From: Ralstonia pickettii DTP0602
GTDB lineage: Bacteria > Pseudomonadota > Gammaproteobacteria > Burkholderiales > Burkholderiaceae
Assembly (NCBI GenBank): GCA_000471925.1
Contig: CP006667.1
Location: forward strand, 1,984,001-2,048,000
Reading direction: 5' to 3'
Length of the DNA stretch: 64,000 nucleotides
Positions within the stretch are counted from its first letter, which is position 1. The number at the start of each line of letters is the position of its first letter. Made by a program: the position numbers and the translations under genes. Below, piece after piece: positions 1-8,227 of the stretch. The notes below the pieces were generated by a model, which was not told the origin of the DNA, ran no database searches, and saw only the letters and a list, made by a program, of their open reading frames with translations.

Positions 1-434
1 TCGAGGCGCACAACCTCGCCTTGCCGGGCGACGTGGTTGTCATTGATGGCGTGACCGGCGTCTCCAACATGGGCGGCATCTCAGCCCAGACAGGAAAGCG
101 GCAAGGTGAGGCAGGCGCCATCGTCAGCGGCGCGATCCGCGACATTGGGCACTCTAGAAGCGTGGGCTACCCGCTCTGGGCGACGGAGATTTCGCCGGTC
201 ACGGGCAAGTGGCGCATCGAAACCGTCGAGATCAACGGCGACGTGGAGATCGGCGGCATTCGGGTCTCTCCGGGCGACATCGTGCTGGCTGACGACACGG
301 GCGTGTGCTTCATCCCGCGCGCAAGGGCCGAAGAAGTGCTCGTGCTGGCGGAGAAGAAGGCCGCCGCCGAGGCCCGCAAATGCAAGCTCATTGAGGAAGG
401 CTGCCCCGTGGCCGACCTGCCATCCAACGCCTGA
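1..434 (+). CDS. RraA-like / 4-hydroxy-4-methyl-2-oxoglutarate aldolase family protein, 3' part
   Basis: The reading frame is already open at the window edge (codons from base 3), so the N-terminus lies outside. The visible 140 or so residues carry the RraA-fold core: a VVIDG strand, then GAIVSGAIRDIGHSR, in which the Arg-Asp pair matches the metal- and substrate-binding RD of this family, then the DDTGV segment and a Lys/Ala-rich C-terminal helix. Catabolic members cleave or decarboxylate 2-oxo acids in the cytoplasm. RraA proper, which inhibits RNase E, has the same fold. Placement 10 bp before a 2-hydroxyacid dehydrogenase favours a catabolic role. The family call is firm; the substrate is unknown. 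Confidence 0.85.
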   Translation, partial: EAHNLALPGDVVVIDGVTGVSNMGGISAQTGKRQGEAGAIVSGAIRDIGHSRSVGYPLWATEISPVTGKWRIETVEINGDVEIGGIRVSPGDIVLADDTGVCFIPRARAEEVLVLAEKKAAAEARKCKLIEEGCPVADLPSNA

Positions 435-444
435 GGATATTTCC

Positions 445-1440
445 ATGAAGATCGCTATTCTCGATGACTATGCGGACATCGTCCGCCATCTGGACTGCTT
501 CCGGAGCCTGCAAGGGCACGAAGTTTCCATTCTCAACGAGCACATCGCCGACCTCGACGCGCTGACCCGGCGCGTGCAGGAAGCAGATGCGCTGGTGCTG
601 CTGCGCGAGCGCACGGTGATCGACGAGGCGTTGCTGAGCCGGTTGCCGGGGCTCAAGCTCATCAGTCAGAACGGACACGTGCCGCACATCGACCTGGATG
701 CTTGCACCCGGCATGGCGTGGCTGTGTGCTCCGCGCTCACGTCGCGCCCTTCCTATGCGGCGGCTGAACTGACCTGGGGGCTCATCATTGCCGCCATGCG
801 CCATATCCCCTTCGAGGCCCATGCGTTGAAGAACGGAACCTGGCAATCATCCATCGGGCGCGGGCTGCGCGGGCGCACCCTGGGCATCATGGGCTATGGG
901 CGCATCGGTAAGGTCATTGCCAACTACGCCAAAGCCTTCGAGATGAAAGTGCTGGTGTGGGACCGCTACCTCGACCAGGCCATCAAGGACGGACACGCTG
1001 TTGCCGCAAGCCGCGAGGCGTTCTTTGCCGAATCCGACGTGCTGACGCTGCACGTGCGGCTGAACGACGAGACGCGGGGCTTCGTGACCCCCGAAGACCT
1101 CGCGCGGATGAAGCCCACCGCGCTCCTGGTCAACACGAGCCGGGCTGAGCTGATCGCCCCTGGCGTGCTGGCCGCGGCGCTGAAGGCTGGCCACCCCGGC
1201 ATGGCCGCCGTCGACGTGTTCGAGAACGAACCGGTCACCGGCGCCGCCGACCCGCTGCTGTCGTTGCCGAATGCGCTTTGCACGCCTCACATTGGTTACG
1301 TGGAAATCGACAACCACGAGATCGCCTACGGCAATGCGTTCAAGCAGGTGCTGGCCTTTGACGTAGGCTCGCCGATCAACGTTCACAATCCGGAGGCCGT
1401 CCAGGGGATGCCGTTCGAGGCAGCCCAGGTGGCCCACTGA
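445..1440 (+). CDS. D-isomer-specific 2-hydroxyacid dehydrogenase family protein
   Basis: A 331-residue cytoplasmic NAD(P)-dependent oxidoreductase. The nucleotide-binding loop GYGRIG is at residues 150-155. The catalytic triad of the family is visible as Arg233 (in NTSRAEL), Glu262 (in DVFENEP) and His282 (in TPHIGYVE). The ATG at 445 follows a GAGG-type ribosome site and lies 10 bp after the RraA-like gene. A longer open frame upstream only overlaps that gene out of frame and is not coding. It probably interconverts a 2-oxo acid and a D-2-hydroxy acid, or acts on a phosphoglycerate-like substrate. The neighbouring aldolase-like gene suggests both handle the same 2-oxo acid. The exact substrate cannot be read. 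Confidence 0.9.
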   Translation: MKIAILDDYADIVRHLDCFRSLQGHEVSILNEHIADLDALTRRVQEADALVLLRERTVIDEALLSRLPGLKLISQNGHVPHIDLDACTRHGVAVCSALTSRPSYAAAELTWGLIIAAMRHIPFEAHALKNGTWQSSIGRGLRGRTLGIMGYGRIGKVIANYAKAFEMKVLVWDRYLDQAIKDGHAVAASREAFFAESDVLTLHVRLNDETRGFVTPEDLARMKPTALLVNTSRAELIAPGVLAAALKAGHPGMAAVDVFENEPVTGAADPLLSLPNALCTPHIGYVEIDNHEIAYGNAFKQVLAFDVGSPINVHNPEAVQGMPFEAAQVAH

Positions 1441-1445
1441 TTGCC

Positions 1446-1696
1446 ATGATCGTCGAGAACGCCTCTACACGATCAAGCCCGAGCACATGAAGGAATACCT
1501 CTCGCTCTACGAGCGGGAGGGCGCACCGATTCAGACGCAAGTCCTGCACTTGCTCGGACACTCTTCGCCGGACACGGGCGTGCTGCATCAAGTCATCCAC
1601 CTGTGGGCCTACGACAGCATGGAAGACCGAGCCCGCAAGCGCGCTCAGCTGCGTGATGCGCCGGGATGGAAGGAGTACGCAGCCAAGGTCAGTTGA
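1446..1696 (+). pseudogene. NIPSNAP-family protein gene with an early frameshift
   Basis: The start ATG at 1446 gives MIVEN and then runs out of the family pattern. From about base 1460 the next frame reads RLYTIKPEHMKEYLSLYER, which is the classic NIPSNAP N-terminus. One missing base near 1460 explains both. The downstream frame continues to a TGA at 1694-1696, giving about 83 codons in total, short of the usual 100 or so. The tail that normally follows the GWKEY segment is absent because the gene meets a rearrangement next to the IS element. Family members are small ferredoxin-like-fold proteins, often in degradation clusters. An alternative start at 1487 would leave a shorter, probably unstable protein. 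A sequencing error cannot be excluded. Confidence 0.7.
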
Positions 1697-1716
1697 AGCC
1701 GGTTTTGGGGCTATTA

Positions 1717-1740
1717 TTGAGATTTCCGTAAAACATGACA
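1717..1740 (+). repeat. left terminal inverted repeat of the IS630 element
   Basis: It starts TTGAGATTTCCGTAAA and ends CATGACA. It matches the reverse complement of 2791-2814 at 21 of 24 positions. Confidence 0.9.
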
Positions 1741-1795
1741 ACCGATTCTTTGCTGGCGCGTTATCTCACTAACGGAATGGTTGGAGATGCGTGCG

Positions 1796-2281
1796 ATGAC
1801 GAAGAAGCCGTTGGACGATGCAACGAAGAAACGCTTGCGGGCTGGCCGGATGCTATTGGCGGGCAAGCGTCCGGCAGAGGTGGCGTTGGCCGTGGGGGTA
1901 GCCCGACAGACCGTGTACACATGGAAGGGCTTGCTCGATGAAGGCGGAATCGATGCGCTACGGGCCGTGCCAGGTCGAGGTCGCCCGGCCAGACTGGAAC
2001 CGGAGCAACTCGCCGGACTGCGCAAGGCGCTACTACAAAACCCGACCGAACACGGCTTTGGCACCGAGCTATGGACGCTCAAGCGCGTGGGTGCGCTCAT
2101 CAAGCGCATGTACGGTGTCGAGTTCGGACAAACGCAAGTCTGGCGCATCCTTGGGACCCTGGGTTTCAGCGTGCAAAAGCCTGAGCGCCGCGCGATCGAG
2201 CGCGACGAAGAGGCTGTACGCCAGTGGAAGCAGCGCACCTGGCCGGCGCTTAAAAAAAAGCCCGGCGCGAAGGCCGATTGA
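1796..2281 (+). CDS. IS630-family transposase OrfA (helix-turn-helix part)
   Basis: This is the N-terminal half of the transposase, about 161 residues. It has a homeodomain-like helix-turn-helix (AEVALAVGVARQTVYTWK, about residues 30-47), a GRGRP linker typical of the family, and a second winged-helix-like segment. The start at 1796 is preceded by GGAG at 1783-1786 with 9 bp spacing; ATG 1787 touches that site and is less likely. The frame ends at 2281, inside the start of OrfB. It binds the terminal repeats and has no catalytic acids itself. Full function needs fusion to OrfB by frameshifting. Confidence 0.85.
   Translation: MTKKPLDDATKKRLRAGRMLLAGKRPAEVALAVGVARQTVYTWKGLLDEGGIDALRAVPGRGRPARLEPEQLAGLRKALLQNPTEHGFGTELWTLKRVGALIKRMYGVEFGQTQVWRILGTLGFSVQKPERRAIERDEEAVRQWKQRTWPALKKKPGAKAD
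2252..2260 (+). promoter_or_regulatory. probable programmed -1 frameshift site (A8G)
   Basis: Eight A residues followed by G lie about 20 bp before the OrfA stop. OrfB is in the -1 frame relative to OrfA. A slippery A_AAA_AAG heptamer here would produce the OrfAB transposase, as is known for many IS630 elements. Confidence 0.65.
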
Positions 2282-2790
2282 TCGTCTTCATCGACGAATC
2301 CGGTATCAGCGAACGCCCCACTCGGGTGCGGACCTGGGCGCTGAAGGGGCAAACGCCGGTTATCCAGTTTCACTTCAACTGGAACCACGTGTCGGTGATC
2401 GCCGGCCTGAGTCGCACCAATTACCTGTTTCGGTTGTACGAAGGCAGCGTCAAGAAGGAGCAGGTGGTCGAGTTTCTCAAGGCGCTCAAAGCGCACCTCG
2501 AGCAGCCGCTGCTGATCATCTGGGATGGTGCCCGACCGCATCGCTCTGCGATGGTCCGCCAATACCTCGATTCCCTCGAGGGGCATATCCAAATGACCTT
2601 CCTGCCACCGTACTGTCCCGAGCTCAATCCGGTTGAGTACCTGTGGGCCTGGCTCAAACGGCATGCGATCGCGAACTTCTGTCCCAAGAACCTCGACGAG
2701 CTGCGCACCACCGCCCGCAACAAGCTCAAAGGTGCACAACACCGACCCTCGATCATCACTGCCTGCTGGATTCAGGCGAGCTTGTGGTGA
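2278..2790 (+). CDS. IS630-family transposase OrfB (DDE catalytic part)
   Basis: About 170 residues holding the RNase-H-like DDE domain. Asp6 (in VFIDES), Asp83 (in IIWDGARPH) and Glu120 (in PELNPVEYLW) match the catalytic triad of the family. The frame opens just upstream of the OrfA stop, and the apparent TTG start is probably not used. It is most likely translated as the C-terminal half of an OrfAB fusion through the A8G site at 2252-2260. There is no internal stop, so catalysis should be intact. Confidence 0.9.
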   Translation: MIVFIDESGISERPTRVRTWALKGQTPVIQFHFNWNHVSVIAGLSRTNYLFRLYEGSVKKEQVVEFLKALKAHLEQPLLIIWDGARPHRSAMVRQYLDSLEGHIQMTFLPPYCPELNPVEYLWAWLKRHAIANFCPKNLDELRTTARNKLKGAQHRPSIITACWIQASLW

Positions 2791-2814
2791 TGTCATGATT
2801 TACGGAAAGATCAA
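2791..2814 (-). repeat. right terminal inverted repeat of the IS630 element
   Basis: On the minus strand it starts TTGATCTTTCCGTAAA and ends CATGACA. It differs from the left repeat at three positions and is followed by the TA duplication. Confidence 0.9.
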
Positions 2815-2816
2815 TA

Positions 2817-3044
2817 ATCCCGGCGCCACCAATACCGACCGGGTCAAGAATGCGCTGGAAACCGAATCCAGGCTTACTGGAAAGTCCGAGGCTGAACTGC
2901 TAAAGGCGAACGAGGATCGGATCCCGCTCGGCAGGTACGCCCGCCCGGAAGAAGTTGCGCCTATTCCTCGCGTCGAATTGCGCAAGCTACGTGACTGCGG
3001 CGTTGGTCACCATGGATGGTGCTCTGAATCCGATGGTGGTGTGA
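2817..3044 (+). pseudogene. short-chain dehydrogenase/reductase, 3' remnant with frameshift
   Basis: From the IS edge the sequence reads NPGATNTDRVKNALE, then PLGRYARPEEVA, the hallmark C-terminal third of a classical SDR. After the Ala codon near 2960 the frame shifts, and the next frame gives LFLASNCASYVTAALVTMDG and a stop at 3042-3044, which is the normal SDR end. The Rossmann fold and the Tyr-Lys catalytic region are missing. Only about 25 bp separate the IS from the NIPSNAP gene, so the 5' part was deleted rather than merely displaced. Non-functional. Confidence 0.85.
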
Positions 3045-3337
3045 GCGCAAGCAAGTTTGTCGAGGGCGCGCGGGTATGCAACTGGGAGTCGGTCCGCCTC
3101 GTGGCTCGGTATGGTTCTCGGCCTGCGTCACGTCTTCTGAAACGATGCTACGAAAAAAGTCGCGAGCGCTTGTTCGCGGCGCAACAAGGCCCAAAGGGTG
3201 AGCGCGTGAGCGTGGGGGCTACGCGCTACGATCGAGATCGCCCCCCCAACATATGAGCGGTCCAAGACTGGTGGCAATCCAGAAATGATGCACCAGGGCC
3301 GGTCACATTTTCATTCCATTTCACTTGGAGAACCGTA
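3045..3337. other. no recognisable gene
   Basis: About 290 bp between the SDR remnant and the tautomerase-like gene. It contains frame-broken sequence with a C8 run near 3240 and no family resemblance that I can see. A GGAG ribosome site lies just before 3338. Confidence 0.5.
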
Positions 3338-3547
3338 ATGCCGATCATTCAAATTACCATGGTCAAAGGTCGTCCCGATGAGCTCGTCAAGCATTGCATC
3401 AAAGGCATCGCGAATACAGTTCACGAGACCCTCGGGGTACCGCTTGAAAGCGTACGCGTCATTGCGTGCGAAGTGCCAGCCACGCACTGGGCTGCGGGGG
3501 ATGTGACCAAGGATGAGCAGCGTGCGCAAAAGGGCGCTCCGCAATAG
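3338..3547 (+). CDS. 4-oxalocrotonate tautomerase-like small protein
   Basis: A 69-residue protein beginning Met-Pro-Ile-Ile-Gln. Removal of Met exposes the N-terminal Pro that is the catalytic base of the tautomerase superfamily. The body (beta strand, helix, second strand SVRVIACEV) and length match 4-OT monomers, which assemble into hexamers. A GGAG ribosome site precedes the ATG. These enzymes keto-enolise or hydrate 2-oxo acids in aromatic meta-cleavage and related routes, and some dehalogenate haloacrylates. No ring-cleavage genes flank it. The surrounding DNA is decayed, so it may be a survivor of a lost pathway. Confidence 0.82.
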   Translation: MPIIQITMVKGRPDELVKHCIKGIANTVHETLGVPLESVRVIACEVPATHWAAGDVTKDEQRAQKGAPQ

Positions 3548-4011
3548 ACACTGTCTTCGGCGTGTTCCCTGCCATCGCAGAGTGCTAGGAGAAGGGAAAG
3601 CGAATACCTTGCCGGTATCTTTCCCGCTGCCGCGAGAAGACAAAAAGACGAGAGACTGACGAGGGATGAATGGCGGCAGCAGGCCACCGCCACGGTCTAC
3701 GTGGAGACCTGCCCTCGGGTTGCCGTCCGCAGGAGGATTCAGGTGCGAGGGACCAGCTTCTTTGGTCCCTCATCCTTCAGTCCTACGCGCTTGTGCTGCT
3801 ATGCGAATCCGAGAGGAAATCGCAGCGCGAACTGGGCTTCACAGTGGCATTTGGCTTTGACCCATTATGTGAGTTCGTCGTGCTTTGGCATCCAGACATC
3901 TTCGTGCGAGAGGAGGAGTTTGTCGAGCTGCGCTGCCATCAGCGGACGGCCACGGAAATTGCCGTATGAAGACCTGCTACTAGCGTGAACGGGCCCCGAC
4001 GTAGCTGCTCG
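3548..4011. other. no recognisable gene
   Basis: About 460 bp. The longest open frame, 3670-3969 on the plus strand (99 codons), has no family features that I recognise and no clear ribosome site. Probably degraded sequence. Confidence 0.45.
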
Positions 4012-4629
4012 TCACAGCCGCTCAAGTAGCCCCTTGGCTTGCCACAAGTCAGCGGTGTCGAAGCCTTCCGTGAAGGAGCCGCGAATTTCGGCAAGCATCT
4101 GCCGCGCTGCCGTCTTGCCCTGTCGTTGCCAAAGCCGAGCCAAGCTCAGCGCCGCTCGCAGCTCCAGCGACTTGGCACGTTGGTGGCGCGCCACTGCGAT
4201 GGCTTTGTGAAAACACACTTCCGCCGTGTCGTCGCCCGTGGATCCATCGGTCCGAGCGCTTGGCTCATGAACCAGCAGTTCACCTTTGAGTCGATGCAGC
4301 TCCGCTTCGTAGTAGCGTTCCCCGGTTCTGTTCAGCATGGCCATTGCCTCGACCAGCGTATTCTGGCCTGCCTCGGCTTGCCCCGCGTTCCCATAGGTTT
4401 CGGCCAGCAGGGCCAGAAAGTATGACCTTCCGAGTTGTGCGCCCGTGGCCTGATAGGCGGTCAGGCCACGACGTATTAGGGCAATTCCTTCCTCGCCATG
4501 TCCGAGCGAGGCCAGCGCCCGGCCCTGAAAGATAGTTCCCCACGCCAGGTGAAGCGGAAACCCCTGCTCGGTCGAAAGCGTGACGGTCGCCTCGGCGCAG
4601 TCCATGGCCAGTTGCGCCTCATGCCGCAC
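4012..4629 (-). pseudogene. C-terminal TPR fragment of a large predicted ATPase (adenylate-cyclase/AAA type)
   Basis: About 205 residues made of TPR-like helical pairs: EEGIALIRRGLTAYQATGAQ, then a second pair starting near AGQAEAGQNTLVEAMAM, ending near TADLWQAKGLLERL. This is the usual C-terminal tail of roughly 900-1000-residue cytoplasmic proteins with an optional cyclase domain, a P-loop ATPase and TPR repeats. No cyclase or P-loop sequence lies upstream; the frame stays open only to about 4740 and closes at a TGA. The likely initiation is GTG at 4629. I read it as a truncated remnant, with a small chance that it is expressed as a short TPR protein. Confidence 0.65.
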
Positions 4630-4866
4630 CTGATGTAGCTCGGTGGTAACGGCCGGCGCTGGCGAAGCCGGCCAACCCTCATGATGGGCACCATCTGCTT
4701 CTACACGTAAGACATCTGATGTTGATGCGTAAACCGCATCAATTCATCGAAACATTGCAATTCCCATTTTCCGTTGATCCCTACAAACTGGCTTCGAGTC
4801 GCCATCCGTCGTTTGCGCGGCCGCAAGGGCGGGGCGAAATACCAAAACAAGCCATGGGGAGATTGA

Positions 4867-5940
4867 ATGAATATCAAGCTGGCGCGGGGGAACCGGGTAA
4901 ACAGGAAGCTGGCGGCGGGAGCCGTCCTTGGTTTCGTCATCACTGGTGCCGTTCAGGCGCAGACCTCGTCCGGGGTCAACCTGTACGGCATTATCGATAC
5001 CACGGTCCGCTATTCGAACAATAATGCGGGCGACAACAACTTGGCCGAATTGACCGACGGGTACTTCAACGGCTCGCGCTGGGGCATGCGCGGCAACGAG
5101 GCGCTCGGGGGCGGTCTGTCCGCCATTTTTAATCTGGAAAGCGGCTTTGATCCGACGACTGGGATATCGTCGCAGGGTACCGCAACGGCAAACTACGGTC
5201 AGCAAAGCACGGGCGGACAGGGACGCTTGTTCGGTCGGCAGGCCTGGGTGGGGCTGAACCACGACACCCTCGGCAAAATGACCTTTGGCCGGCAGTTCAC
5301 CACGGCCTACGATGCCACGTCGCGTTTCCAGCCGAATGGGCATCCGAATCTGGACGCCGTTACTATCCTCAACGGCTATACGGGGCCGCGCCAGGACAAC
5401 ATGGCCAAGTACTTTGGGCAATGGGGCGCGCTATCGGCGGGCGCGCACTATACCTTTGGCGAGGTGGCCGGCCATATGAAGCGCAGCTCCAGTTATGGCG
5501 TCTCGCTGGGCTATAAGCAGGGTCCAGTGGACCTCGGTGGCTTCTGGCAGCAGGCCAATGCGCTGACGACGCCCGAGGCGAGAAAGGTGTGGGGCCTGGG
5601 CGGCAACTACCAGTGGGGGATAGTCAAGCTGACCTTCGGCTATCTGAACAATCGATTCGACGTGAGTCCAACCCGCAATGACGTATTTACCGGTGGCTTC
5701 GCGGTGTCGGCCACGCCGGCCCTTACGCTCTCGGTGGCGTCGCACTACGACCGGCAGCGCAATGCCTCCGGCAGCCGCATCATGGTGACCGGCGTCGCCG
5801 ACTACAACCTTTCGAAGCGCACGGACATCTACGCCGAGGTTGATTTTAACCGCATCAACGGTGGCTACGCGCTGCCCGCATTCATGGGCGTCAAGGGTAG
5901 CAAAGTAGGCGGCGGTATTGGATTGCGACACCGCTTCTGA
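4867..5940 (+). CDS. outer-membrane porin (Gram-negative, Burkholderiales type)
   Basis: A 357-residue porin. Residues 1-31 form a signal peptide ending Val-Gln-Ala, followed by SSGVNLYGIIDTTVRY, the first strand typical of neisserial/Burkholderiales trimeric porins. Alternating beta-strand pattern, a loop-3 region near FGRQFTTAYDATSRF, and the terminal GLRHRF with the C-terminal Phe needed for BamA recognition are all present. It allows diffusion of small anions through the outer membrane. It precedes a hydratase/CoA-transferase/lyase group in the same direction, so it may admit the substrate of that pathway. Confidence 0.93.
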   Translation: MNIKLARGNRVNRKLAAGAVLGFVITGAVQAQTSSGVNLYGIIDTTVRYSNNNAGDNNLAELTDGYFNGSRWGMRGNEALGGGLSAIFNLESGFDPTTGISSQGTATANYGQQSTGGQGRLFGRQAWVGLNHDTLGKMTFGRQFTTAYDATSRFQPNGHPNLDAVTILNGYTGPRQDNMAKYFGQWGALSAGAHYTFGEVAGHMKRSSSYGVSLGYKQGPVDLGGFWQQANALTTPEARKVWGLGGNYQWGIVKLTFGYLNNRFDVSPTRNDVFTGGFAVSATPALTLSVASHYDRQRNASGSRIMVTGVADYNLSKRTDIYAEVDFNRINGGYALPAFMGVKGSKVGGGIGLRHRF

Positions 5941-6101
5941 GTGACGCGAGCCGTCGCGCTGGCGGATGGGCTTGCCGACCCGGCGATTCAATGCGCATCC
6001 TGCATCAATACATCATAACTAGGCAATTCCCTCCGCCGGCGCGCGCACTCACAATCTGGTGTAAGCATGGCCGGGCAAGCACATAAAGCAAGGAGTCATC
6101 A

Positions 6102-6962
6102 GTGGAAGAACAGGCAATCGACCCTAAGACATGGATCGGACGCAGCGAGCAGCGGGAGGATACGGTTACCGCCGCACCGGTCGCGGCGCTGCGGGCAACG
6201 CTGGATTATCCGGCGGCAGCGCAACCGGCGGGCACCCCACTGCCGCCACTGTGGCATTGGCTCTACTTCTTGCCCATGCATCGCCAGAGCGAGATCGGGC
6301 CGGACGGCCATGCCAGGCGCGGGGGGTTCCTGCCTCCCGTGCCGCTGCCGCGACGGATGTGGGCCGGGGGCCAGTTCGAGTTCCGCGCTCCTCTACGGGT
6401 GGGCGACCGAATCCTGCGGACCTCGACGATCGATGACGTCTCCAGCAAGGAGGGGCGGACTGGCAAACTGGTGTTCGTCAAGGTCCGTCACGAGGTGTGC
6501 GCGGAAGGGGCTGCGGAACCGGCCTTGGTGGAGTTCCACGACATCGTCTACCGCGAAGCACAGCAATCAGGCGATGTGCCGGCCCCGCCCCAGGCCGCGC
6601 TGGCGGAAGCAGCGTGGCAGCGCCAGATCGTGCCGGACGATGTCCTGCTGTTCCGCTATTCGGCGCTGACCTTCAATGGGCACCGTATCCACTATGACCG
6701 CCGCTACGTGACCGAGGTCGAGGGCTACCCTGGGCTGATCGTCCATGGCCCGTTGATCGCCACGCTGCTGCTGGATCTGCTGCGGCGAGAGTTGCCCCAG
6801 GCCGACGTGGCGAGCTTTCGCTTCCGCGCGGTACGCCCGACCTTCGACCTGCATCCGTTCCAGGTCAGCGGGCAACCGCAGGCGGACGGCAAGACTATTC
6901 GCTTGTGGGCGTCCGATCATGAGGGCTGGTTGACCATGGACGCCACCGCGGTTCTTCGCTGA
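6102..6962 (+). CDS. MaoC/HTD2-type hydratase (mesaconyl-C4-CoA or similar acyl-CoA hydratase)
   Basis: A 286-residue double-hotdog protein of the FAS1-like/HTD2 group. Typical marks are WLYFLPMHRQSEIGPDGHARRGGFLPPVPLPRRMWAGG in the first half (quoted pieces: WHWLYFLP, PPVPLPRRMWAGG) and SALTFNGHRIHYDRRYVTEVEGYPGLIVHGPL (pieces: FNGHRIHYDR, GLIVHGPL) in the second, where the His and Asp form the hydratase site. The GTG start at 6102 has AAGGAG 8 bp upstream. The neighbouring CoA-transferase and fumarase-like lyase suggest reversible hydration of an unsaturated C4-C6 dicarboxyl-CoA such as mesaconyl- or itaconyl-CoA. The substrate is inference. Confidence 0.82.
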   Translation: MEEQAIDPKTWIGRSEQREDTVTAAPVAALRATLDYPAAAQPAGTPLPPLWHWLYFLPMHRQSEIGPDGHARRGGFLPPVPLPRRMWAGGQFEFRAPLRVGDRILRTSTIDDVSSKEGRTGKLVFVKVRHEVCAEGAAEPALVEFHDIVYREAQQSGDVPAPPQAALAEAAWQRQIVPDDVLLFRYSALTFNGHRIHYDRRYVTEVEGYPGLIVHGPLIATLLLDLLRRELPQADVASFRFRAVRPTFDLHPFQVSGQPQADGKTIRLWASDHEGWLTMDATAVLR

Positions 6963-6980
6963 TTTGCCTTACGGGAAAGG

Positions 6981-8174
6981 ATGATGCAACCCCTCAAAGA
7001 CCTGACTGTCGTCACCTTCGAACACGCTATCGCGGCGCCGTTCGCCACGCGCCAGCTTGCCGACCTCGGTGCGCGTGTCATCAAGATCGAGCGGCCGGGC
7101 GTCGGCGACTTCGCTCGCGGGTACGACGAACGCGTTCGCGGCATGGCGTCGCATTTCGTCTGGACCAATCGCTCGAAGGAAAGCCTGACGCTCGACGTCA
7201 AGCATCCGGCAGCAGCGGGCGTACTAACGCGCCTGATCGAGGAGAAGGCGGACGTGGTGGTGCAGAACCTCGCGCCGGGCGCGGCAGCGCGTCTTGGACT
7301 AGGCTACGACAGGCTCTCCGTGGTCAAGCCCGAATTGATCGTCTGCGACATCTCGGGCTATGGCGACGATCCTGAGCATCCCGGGCCGTACCGCGACAAG
7401 AAGGCCTATGACCTCCTGGTCCAGAGCGAAGCTGGCTTCGTGTCGGTGACGGGAACGCCGGAAGTGCCCTGCAAGGCTGGCCCTTCGATCGCCGATATTG
7501 CCGCCGGCATGTACGCCTACACCAACATCCTGGCTGCGCTGCTGCAGCGCAGCCAGACCGGACGTGGCCAGCGCATTGACATCTCGATGTTCGAGTCGCT
7601 GACGGAATGGAACTCTTATCCCCTCTACTACGCATTCGACGGCGCGGCGCCGCCGCCGCGGACCGGTGCAAGCCACGCGACCATCTATCCGTACGGGCCT
7701 TTTCCGGCTGGAGACGGCGTCACAGTGATGTTGGGGCTGCAGAACGAGCGGGAGTGGGCGAGCTTCTGCCGGAAAGTGCTCCAGCGGCCCGAACTCATCG
7801 AAGACCCGCGCTTTAGCTCAAATTCCAAACGCGTGGCCGAACGCACGGCGTTGCGGCAGATCATCGTGGATGCCTTTGCATCCCTGACTGGTACGCAAGT
7901 GGTGGAGCGACTGGAGTTGGCGCAGACCGCGAATGCCCAGGTCAACGACATGCAGGGCGTCTGGGAGCACCCGCAACTCAGGGCGCGCGGCCGCTGGACC
8001 GAAGTTGACTCGCCCAAGGGTGCACTGCCAGCACTATTGCCGCCGGGTACATGGAACGAAGGGCCGCGCATGGACCCGATACCGGCACTGGGCCAGCACA
8101 CCGACGCTATTCTCGCGGAGCTTGGATATGGGCCCCACGAAATCGCGGCGATGCACGCGGACAGCGTTGTGTGA
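6981..8174 (+). CDS. CaiB/BaiF (family III) CoA-transferase
   Basis: A 397-residue protein that moves CoA between carboxylic acids through an aspartyl-CoA intermediate. The N-terminal segment (EHAIAAPFATRQLADLGARV then IKIERPG) is the CoA-binding Rossmann half. Asp144 in KKAYDLLVQSEAG is the expected nucleophile. It begins 18 bp after the hydratase; ATG 6984 is an equally good start by ribosome-site spacing. With the hydratase and lyase it fits activation of a dicarboxylate such as mesaconate, itaconate or citramalate using succinyl-CoA or acetyl-CoA. The donor and acceptor are not readable from sequence. Confidence 0.9.
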   Translation: MMQPLKDLTVVTFEHAIAAPFATRQLADLGARVIKIERPGVGDFARGYDERVRGMASHFVWTNRSKESLTLDVKHPAAAGVLTRLIEEKADVVVQNLAPGAAARLGLGYDRLSVVKPELIVCDISGYGDDPEHPGPYRDKKAYDLLVQSEAGFVSVTGTPEVPCKAGPSIADIAAGMYAYTNILAALLQRSQTGRGQRIDISMFESLTEWNSYPLYYAFDGAAPPPRTGASHATIYPYGPFPAGDGVTVMLGLQNEREWASFCRKVLQRPELIEDPRFSSNSKRVAERTALRQIIVDAFASLTGTQVVERLELAQTANAQVNDMQGVWEHPQLRARGRWTEVDSPKGALPALLPPGTWNEGPRMDPIPALGQHTDAILAELGYGPHEIAAMHADSVV

Positions 8175-8227
8175 CAGTCGCCTGGCGGGCGACGATACAT
8201 CTGACATTGACGGAGAGGTAAAACACT

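Larger units (their letters stand above)
1717..2814 (+). mobile_element. IS630-family insertion sequence, complete, flanked by TA
   Basis: A 1098-bp element with 24-bp terminal inverted repeats matching at 21 of 24 positions, two overlapping transposase frames, and a TA dinucleotide on each side (1715-1716 and 2815-2816), the target duplication typical of IS630/Tc1. Size, frame arrangement and target choice all fit the family. Removing the element and one TA restores ATTAAT, which reads Ile-Asn within an Ala-Ile-Asn-Pro-Gly motif of an SDR enzyme. The insertion therefore interrupted an SDR gene. Both ends and both frames look intact, so it may still be mobile. Confidence 0.92.

Noticed and set aside
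847..1437. 196-codon minus-strand open frame opposite the 2-hydroxyacid dehydrogenase
   Set aside because: It is an antisense shadow in GC-rich coding DNA, has no family features and lies wholly within a convincing gene. Dozens of similar frames across the window were discarded for the same reason.
1713..1720. Longer 8-bp target duplication around the IS (ATTATTGA)
   Set aside because: The apparent extra match is explained by a symmetric ATTAAT target; TA alone is the IS630 rule and fits exactly.
1714..2796. 360-codon minus-strand frame spanning the IS630 element
   Set aside because: It covers both transposase frames in antisense and ends at the element edges; the plus-strand DDE protein is certain.
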